Origin: Bacteroidota bacterium | GTDB taxonomy: Bacteria > Bacteroidota > Bacteroidia > Bacteroidales > FEN-979 | Assembly: GCA_026391795.1 (NCBI GenBank) | Contig: JAPLDI010000049.1 | Location: 1 to 64,000, forward strand | DNA: 64,000 bases | Direction: 5' to 3' | Shown: piece by piece, positions 59,720 through 64,000 of the stretch | Position numbering within the stretch: position 1 is the first letter of the stretch | Layout of the letters: each line of letters starts with the position of its first letter | The notes under the pieces: model-generated | What the model was told of the DNA's origin: nothing | Seen by the model: only the letters and a program-made list of their open reading frames with translations | Database searches by the model: none | Program-made: the position numbers and the translations under genes

Positions 59720-59824
59720 TCAGCCTGCCTTCTTATCCTTTAACACCGCAAACAGAATAACACGGTAGGATACGTAGATTAGTAACGGCCAGGTTAAAAA
59801 CCACAATATGGATGTCCAGTACAT
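59720..59824 (-). CDS. CydX-like 34-residue membrane protein
   Basis: Thirty-four codons from ATG (59824) to TGA (59720), on the strand of cydAB and 85 bp after cydB. The peptide starts MYWTSILWFLTWPLLIYV and ends in basic KDKKAG: one transmembrane helix with Trp at its start and a positive C-terminus. This matches the size, topology and position of CydX/CbdX subunits, which stabilise cytochrome bd haems. The sequence itself is not an obvious CydX match. Too short for usual gene callers. A heptamer array (TTGATAA) fills the gap to cydB. Confidence 0.6.
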   Translation of the reverse strand: MYWTSILWFLTWPLLIYVSYRVILFAVLKDKKAG

Positions 59825-59832
59825 GTCTTTAA

Positions 59833-59863
59833 TTGATAATTGACAATTGATAATTGATAATTG
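59833..59863. repeat. Heptamer array (TTGATAA)
   Basis: Four units (TTGATAA, TTGACAA, TTGATAA, TTGATAA) and a partial one, inside the presumed cyd operon between cydB and the CydX-like ORF. Confidence 0.9.
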
Positions 59864-59909
59864 TTTTGCTCAGATTTATCACTTCTCTCCTTCTATTTCA
59901 ACTCATCAG

Positions 59910-61073
59910 CTAATAGGCGTGTTCATCACTTTCCATTTCAGCTGCATCAATTTTTTTCCTGTTAAGTGACCACCAGGCATACCAGATGTAGGCCAGGACA
60001 AAAGGCACCAGCAGGGAAACGTAACTCATCGCTGTGAGGGTATAGTGACTCGATGAACTGTTCATAATTGTCAGTGAACTCTGCAGATCATAGGTCGAAG
60101 GATAATAGGCTGTGTTGTTGAACCCGGCAAGGAGAAACAGTGAAAAGACAGTAAGGACTGTTCCAATGCCGGCAAACCAAATTCCTTTTGATGCACATTG
60201 ATCAAATTTCCAAAGCGGGCGGATAATTCCCCAGAGGACGAGGAGCACACCCAGCAGGAAAAGGATCAGTACCAGCGGCATTGCAAGCAGGTTGTGAAGA
60301 TATTTAAAATCTTCCATCGTAACCATTCCGCTGGAAGGGTCTACTGCAAATCCTTTGGAAAGGATCAATGCGATAACATAAGCCAGAAAGAAAACAAGGA
60401 ACGGACCTGCGTTGATCAGAAGTTGCCGCTTTGCTCTTCCGAGGATATTCTTGTCATCCACGGTATTCATAAAATAAAGTGTTCCCAGGATACGGGCAAG
60501 AAAGAAAACAGCAAGTCCAAGGGCAACGTTATGCCAGTTCAGAACGGCCTCCAGTCCATGAGCAGGGCCCTGCCATTGTGAAATCACGGGGTTGGCATAT
60601 TCAGCAAGGTTTGCCTTCTGGATCGAGAACTGCGAACCGGTGAAGAAGGTGGAAACTGCAGCCCCGATCAGGATAGTTCCGAGTGCACCGTTGATGAACA
60701 GGAAGATCTCATAGGTTTTTTGTCCCAGGAAATTGTTGGGTTTTGAACGGAATTCATAAGAAACGGCCTGGATGATAAAACAGAAAAGGATTGCGATCCA
60801 CACCCAATAGGCACCTCCGAAACTGGTTGAATAAAACAGCGGGAAAGAGGCAAAGAATGCGCCACCAAAGGTAACGAGCGTGGTAAAGGTAAACTCCCAT
60901 TTACGTCCAAGGCTGTTGATCAGGATCTTTTTCTCGGTTTCCGTTTTTCCTAACTGAAAGATCAGTGTTTGTCCACCCTGGACAAACATGAGGAAGACGA
61001 GAAGAGCACCCAGAAGGGAGACAATCATAAACCAGTATTGTTGCAGGGTTAGCAGTGACAATGATTCAAACAT
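59910..61073 (-). CDS. cydB: Cytochrome bd oxidase subunit II
   Basis: 387 residues, about nine helices, pairing with CydA in the high-affinity quinol oxidase. Family features include the N-terminal LQQYWFMIVSLLGALLVFLMFVQGGQ and FGGAYWVWIAILFCFIIQAVSYEFR. The start codon overlaps the cydA stop by one base (TAATG), implying coupled translation. The enzyme supports growth or survival at low oxygen, and is the usual bd oxidase of Bacteroidales. Confidence 0.95.
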   Translation of the reverse strand: MFESLSLLTLQQYWFMIVSLLGALLVFLMFVQGGQTLIFQLGKTETEKKILINSLGRKWEFTFTTLVTFGGAFFASFPLFYSTSFGGAYWVWIAILFCFIIQAVSYEFRSKPNNFLGQKTYEIFLFINGALGTILIGAAVSTFFTGSQFSIQKANLAEYANPVISQWQGPAHGLEAVLNWHNVALGLAVFFLARILGTLYFMNTVDDKNILGRAKRQLLINAGPFLVFFLAYVIALILSKGFAVDPSSGMVTMEDFKYLHNLLAMPLVLILFLLGVLLVLWGIIRPLWKFDQCASKGIWFAGIGTVLTVFSLFLLAGFNNTAYYPSTYDLQSSLTIMNSSSSHYTLTAMSYVSLLVPFVLAYIWYAWWSLNRKKIDAAEMESDEHAY

Positions 61074-62650
61074 TACTTGGTTCCTCCATCTTTAGGTCCT
61101 AACTTGATTTGCTTAGTCATGATCATCACTTCAGCAATGAGTAACGCCGTAAACAAAACTGCAAACAGCACGAAGGTGATCTGAACCGAGGCTGTTTCGA
61201 TCATGGAAACTGCGGCCCGTGTGGGAAGCAGGTCCTGAATGACCCAGGGTTGCCGCCCGAGCTCCGCGACAATCCATCCGGCCTGCCCGGCAAGGTAAAC
61301 GAGGGGTATCGTCCAGAGCATGAGCCGAAGGAGCCAGCGTTTGTCCTGCAGTTGATTCTTTGAGTGAAAATAGAGAACAAGGATAAACAGAAGGATGAAG
61401 TAAAAACCCAGGATTACCATCGACCGGAAACTGTAAAAGGTAAGAGGTACATTTGGCAGGGCTTCTTCCGGCGTCTTCAGGTAACCGTATCCAAAATACG
61501 CAAAATTGGATTTCATCGCGCTGTCGGCTTTTGCTGCTGCAACTTCATCTCCTGCTTTCCGGGCTTTTTTAAGATCACCGAAAGCAGTAATGGCGAGTTT
61601 TCCACGCACGATCTTTTCACTGATCGGAAGTGCCGTTTCCGTTTCGGCCGGGGATACATTCTGGAATTCAGGTTTGAAACCTCCGTTCAGAAGATCCTCT
61701 ACTCCCGGTACAAAAGCATTCACATTACGGTACCCCAGGATGGAGAGCATTCCCGGGATCTCAACTTTGAGTGCGAAATTATTTTGCCCGTCACCGGCTT
61801 TTTTCCCGGGTTGCGGAATGCCAAACAGGACAAGTCCGTTGGATCTCTGCCCTTTATAGAGTCCTTCCATGGCAGCGAGCTTCATTGGCTGTTTCTGGGC
61901 AACGGTAAAGGCAGAGCCGTCACCGGTTATGGCAAGGAAAAGAGATGTAATCAGGCCGAATATCGCGGCTACCAGGATGCTTTTCCGGGCCAACCCGGTC
62001 TCTCTCTTTTTAAGCAGGAACCATGCGCTGATTCCAAGGATAAAGATGGCAGCTGTGACATAGCCTGCGGAGATCGTATGCAGGAATTTATGAACGGCAA
62101 CCGGGGAAAAGAGAACATCCCAGAAGTTCTGCATCTCATTTCTGGCAGTTTCAGGGTTGAACTTCATCCCGACAGGATATTGCATCCATGAATTGGCCAC
62201 CAGGATCCAGAGGGCAGAGAGGTTAGCCCCAATAGCAGTAAGCCAGGAAGAGGCAAGGTGAAACTTTTTGCTTACCTTGTTCCATCCGAAGAACATGATC
62301 GCGATGAAGGTCGATTCGAGGAAAAAGGCCATGATGCCTTCAATGGCGAGGGGGGCACCAAAAATATCACCGACAAACCAGGAATAGTTTGACCAGTTTG
62401 TGCCAAATTCAAATTCCAGGATGATGCCTGTGGCGACGCCGATGGCAAAATTGATCCCGAACAGGGTCATCCAGAATTTTGTGATTCGCTTCCATTCGGG
62501 GTCGCCGGTTTTCACATAGAGGGTCTCCATGATGGCGACCAGAAAAGATAAGCCAAGAGTCAGCGGCACAAACAACCAATGGTAGATTGCAGTTAATGCA
62601 AACTGAGCCCTCGACCAATCCACAACTGCAGGGTCGATATTTAAAATCAT
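61073..62650 (-). CDS. cydA: Cytochrome bd oxidase subunit I
   Basis: 525 residues. Haem ligands and channel residues are in place: H24 (AIYHWLF, haem b595), E104 and E112 (IEGIMAFFLES), H191 (KFLHTISAGY, haem b558), and GRQPWVIQDLLPT near the C-terminus. The Q-loop region is of the short type. It oxidises menaquinol and reduces oxygen to water without pumping protons. A DUF4492 gene lies upstream, and a TAnnTTTG box lies at 62699-62706. Confidence 0.96.
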   Translation of the reverse strand: MILNIDPAVVDWSRAQFALTAIYHWLFVPLTLGLSFLVAIMETLYVKTGDPEWKRITKFWMTLFGINFAIGVATGIILEFEFGTNWSNYSWFVGDIFGAPLAIEGIMAFFLESTFIAIMFFGWNKVSKKFHLASSWLTAIGANLSALWILVANSWMQYPVGMKFNPETARNEMQNFWDVLFSPVAVHKFLHTISAGYVTAAIFILGISAWFLLKKRETGLARKSILVAAIFGLITSLFLAITGDGSAFTVAQKQPMKLAAMEGLYKGQRSNGLVLFGIPQPGKKAGDGQNNFALKVEIPGMLSILGYRNVNAFVPGVEDLLNGGFKPEFQNVSPAETETALPISEKIVRGKLAITAFGDLKKARKAGDEVAAAKADSAMKSNFAYFGYGYLKTPEEALPNVPLTFYSFRSMVILGFYFILLFILVLYFHSKNQLQDKRWLLRLMLWTIPLVYLAGQAGWIVAELGRQPWVIQDLLPTRAAVSMIETASVQITFVLFAVLFTALLIAEVMIMTKQIKLGPKDGGTK

Positions 62651-62698
62651 AGTCAGGGTTATTTATTGAACATATAGAATCGCATTCGATGCGACGTT

Positions 62699-62706
62699 CA
62701 AAAGTA
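62699..62706 (-). promoter_or_regulatory. -7 box upstream of cydA
   Basis: TACTTTTG on the minus strand, between the DUF4492 gene and cydA, 49 bp before the cydA start. Confidence 0.4.
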
Positions 62707-62729
62707 GTAAAAATCTGGAAAGAAAAAAT

Positions 62730-62942
62730 TTATTTTCTAAGGATGAGTTGTTCCCGCACATAATCTCCCCGCTCTCTTTCGCTGCTGAATCTTGATTTCA
62801 GGAAATCCGGAAAGAAAAGTAACTTAAGAATGATAAAAAGGATGAAAAGCTTTATCAGGATGATAATCCAGAGTTTCTTCCCAACTGTCATGCTGCGGAA
62901 GCCATCGTAATAGAAGAGGATTATTTTTTTGAGGAAAGACAA
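62730..62942 (-). CDS. DUF4492 protein, cyd operon partner
   Basis: 70 residues with one transmembrane helix: FYYDGFRSMTVGKKLWIIILIKLFILFIILKLLFFPDFL, shown by its parts YDGFRSMTVGKKLW and KLLFFPDFL, matches DUF4492, a small protein found directly upstream of cydA in Bacteroidota. It probably belongs to the bd oxidase complex or its assembly. No ATG exists; the reading frame opens with TTG at 62942, and a stop lies three codons upstream inside a TTTACGA repeat array, which may have replaced the original start. Confidence 0.85.
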   Translation of the reverse strand: MSFLKKIILFYYDGFRSMTVGKKLWIIILIKLFILFIILKLLFFPDFLKSRFSSERERGDYVREQLILRK

Positions 62943-62947
62943 TTCAA

Positions 62948-62968
62948 TTTACGATTTACGATTTACGA
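62948..62968. repeat. Heptamer array (TTTACGA)
   Basis: Three perfect units abutting the 5' end of the DUF4492 gene. Confidence 0.85.
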
Positions 62969-62974
62969 TTTTTT

Positions 62975-63002
62975 CGCGTCACGTGTCACGCGTCACGCGT
63001 TA
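62975..63002. repeat. Heptamer array (CGCGTCA)
   Basis: Four units: CGCGTCA, CGTGTCA, CGCGTCA, CGCGTTA. A short TTTCGCCA 8-bp repeat follows at about 63008-63026, before the TPM gene's stop codon. Confidence 0.88.
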
Positions 63003-63031
63003 CGATATTTTCGCCATTTCGCCATTTTGTA

Positions 63032-63865
63032 TTACCAGCTGCCGCCTGCGCCTCCGCCACCAAAACCGCCTCCTCCGAATCCGCCAAAACCACCGCCTCC
63101 TCCGAATCCGCCAAAACCACCACTTCCTCCGCCACCGAAGCTTCCTCCGCCGGATTGAAAGTCGCCCCAGCTGCCACCGCTGCCGCGCCCCATGGAGGAG
63201 AGCAGGAAAAGAGAGGCCCAGAAAGGCAGGTGTTTTCCGACCGAATGGGTGCCGCCACGGTTCCGCCCGATCCAGAAAACCAGCAATGCAAGGATTATGA
63301 TGGGAACCAGGATGCCATATGGTTTCTGTTTATTCGCCCTTTTGTTATATTGATCGGCAGTGAATTCTCCTTTTGTGATGGACATTACAACAGAAATACC
63401 GGAGGAGATCCCCCCGTAATAATCACCTTGTGCAAATTTCGGGATCATCTCATTTTCAACAATCCGCTTGCAGGTTATATCCGGGAGAACACCTTCCAGT
63501 CCATAGCCGGATTGAAGAGATACTTCTCCTTTTTCATTTGCATACTTGGGTTTTATGACGATGACCACACCGTTATTTTTTCCTTTCTGGCCAACTCCCC
63601 ATTTCTGACCCAGCCGTTGGGCAAAATCATTCTTGTCGTATCCGTTCAGCGATTTAACAATAACCAGGAGAATCTGCGTTGAGGTGGAATCGTTGAAGGA
63701 TACCAGTTTCTGTTCCAAAAGGGCAACCTGCTCTGAAGACAGAACCCCGGCATAGTCATTCAAGAGGCGGGGCGGAACAGGCCGTTCGGGAATATCCTGC
63801 GCAGCCAGAATAATCGTCCACGTAAGGAATACGGGAAGGAAAATAAATTTTTTATAATTCTTCAT
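63032..63865 (-). CDS. TPM domain protein with Gly-rich tail
   Basis: 277 residues. A signal peptide (FIFLPVFLTWTIILAA) precedes the TPM (YgcG) domain: LLNDYAGVLSSEQVALLEQKL, GQKWGVGQKGKNNGVVIVI, GYGLEGVLPDITCKRIVEN and FAQGDYYGGI. A transmembrane helix (YGILVPIIILALLVFWIG) is followed by a GGFGG-type glycine-rich tail. TPM proteins have been linked to photosystem II repair phosphatase activity in plants; in bacteria the role is unclear, and they often sit with LemA. A further gene ends about 100 bp upstream. Confidence 0.9.
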   Translation of the reverse strand: MKNYKKFIFLPVFLTWTIILAAQDIPERPVPPRLLNDYAGVLSSEQVALLEQKLVSFNDSTSTQILLVIVKSLNGYDKNDFAQRLGQKWGVGQKGKNNGVVIVIKPKYANEKGEVSLQSGYGLEGVLPDITCKRIVENEMIPKFAQGDYYGGISSGISVVMSITKGEFTADQYNKRANKQKPYGILVPIIILALLVFWIGRNRGGTHSVGKHLPFWASLFLLSSMGRGSGGSWGDFQSGGGSFGGGGSGGFGGFGGGGGFGGFGGGGFGGGGAGGSW

Positions 63866-63962
63866 CTCAGTGCTATCAGTATTTATTGGATATGTCTAAC
63901 CCTGACTACGTGTCAGCTATTCGCTGTTCGCTTTACCAAATTCGTAATTCTTTTCTGACTGT

Positions 63963-64000
63963 TCACTTTTTTCCGAAGGAGATATCATCCGGAAGTTCAT
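63963..64000 (-). CDS. Possible C-terminus of a gene running off the window
   Basis: Minus-strand frame ending ELPDDISFGKK-stop (TGA at 63963-63965). The composition and position upstream of a TPM gene fit the end of the second TPM or LemA-type gene usually found there, but only 11 codons are visible. An alternative frame with an ATG at 64000 gives a 27-codon peptide I consider a shadow. Confidence 0.35.
   Translation of the reverse strand, partial: ELPDDISFGKK

Overview
The window is a chromosomal segment of an uncultured member of the Bacteroidota, most likely Bacteroidales-like. Four things in the sequence point there. Several secreted proteins end in type IX secretion (T9SS type A) sorting domains. 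Promoters have the phylum-specific form TTTG-N19-TAnnTTTG, with no clear Shine-Dalgarno sites. Lineage-typical families are present (GWxTD, DUF4492, DUF5777, DUF721, BatA-type proteins, ribosomal protein S16 with a long tail). The tRNA gene does not encode CCA. The content is mostly housekeeping; I see no prophage, integrase, transposase, CRISPR array or antibiotic cassette.

Layout. 0-3 kb: valS, then a GC-rich 15-bp repeat array inside a decayed T9SS gene. 3-9 kb (minus): secreted and envelope genes (T9SS protein, acyltransferase, M1 aminopeptidase, GH47 mannosidase). 9-13.6 kb (plus): MFS transporter, ispH, recF, DUF721, MaoC-like protein. 13.6-19.4 kb (minus): nitroreductase, DUF58, trxA, dnaE. 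19.7-31 kb (plus): DUF2231, exported rubrerythrin, aldo/keto reductase, rpsP-rimM-trmN6, a C26 hydrolase, marC, a YwqK-like lipoprotein, gdhA, a BatA/VWA protein and a glycosyltransferase. 31-43 kb (mostly minus): TM2/DUF2752 pair, aroQ, glycosyltransferase, GWxTD protein, tag, tRNA-Ser(CGA), a five-gene envelope operon (outer-membrane protein, haem lipoprotein, OB-fold protein, YceI, DUF5777), an AlbA_2 regulator, pyrI/pyrB and a cyclic-2,3-diphosphoglycerate-synthetase-like P-loop protein. 43-50 kb (plus): an unknown protein, a Ycf48-like T9SS propeller, argS, Cu/Zn SOD and a dihaem cytochrome c. 50-58 kb (minus): ABC-2 exporter, M64 peptidase and a tandem UvrA-like gene broken by one stop codon. 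58-64 kb: a VIT1-type transporter with a ferritin-like head, then a cytochrome bd operon (DUF4492, cydA, cydB and a 34-residue CydX-like ORF that standard ORF length cut-offs miss) and TPM-domain genes.

The structure that ordinary annotation does not explain is a dense set of short tandem arrays, about twenty in 64 kb. Most have a period of exactly 7 bp. Unit sequences differ between arrays, and several arrays change unit within themselves without losing the 7-bp register. They lie in 5' leaders, at gene ends and between operon genes. Two lie in frame inside coding sequence, in argS and in the linker of the tandem UvrA-like protein. One array abuts the 5' end of the DUF4492 gene. Two 9-bp arrays of one family, in opposite orientation, bracket the C-terminal stub of what looks like a four-helix-bundle (23S rRNA IVS-type) gene between pyrB and pyrI. 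I regard this repeat system as the best candidate here for something undescribed.
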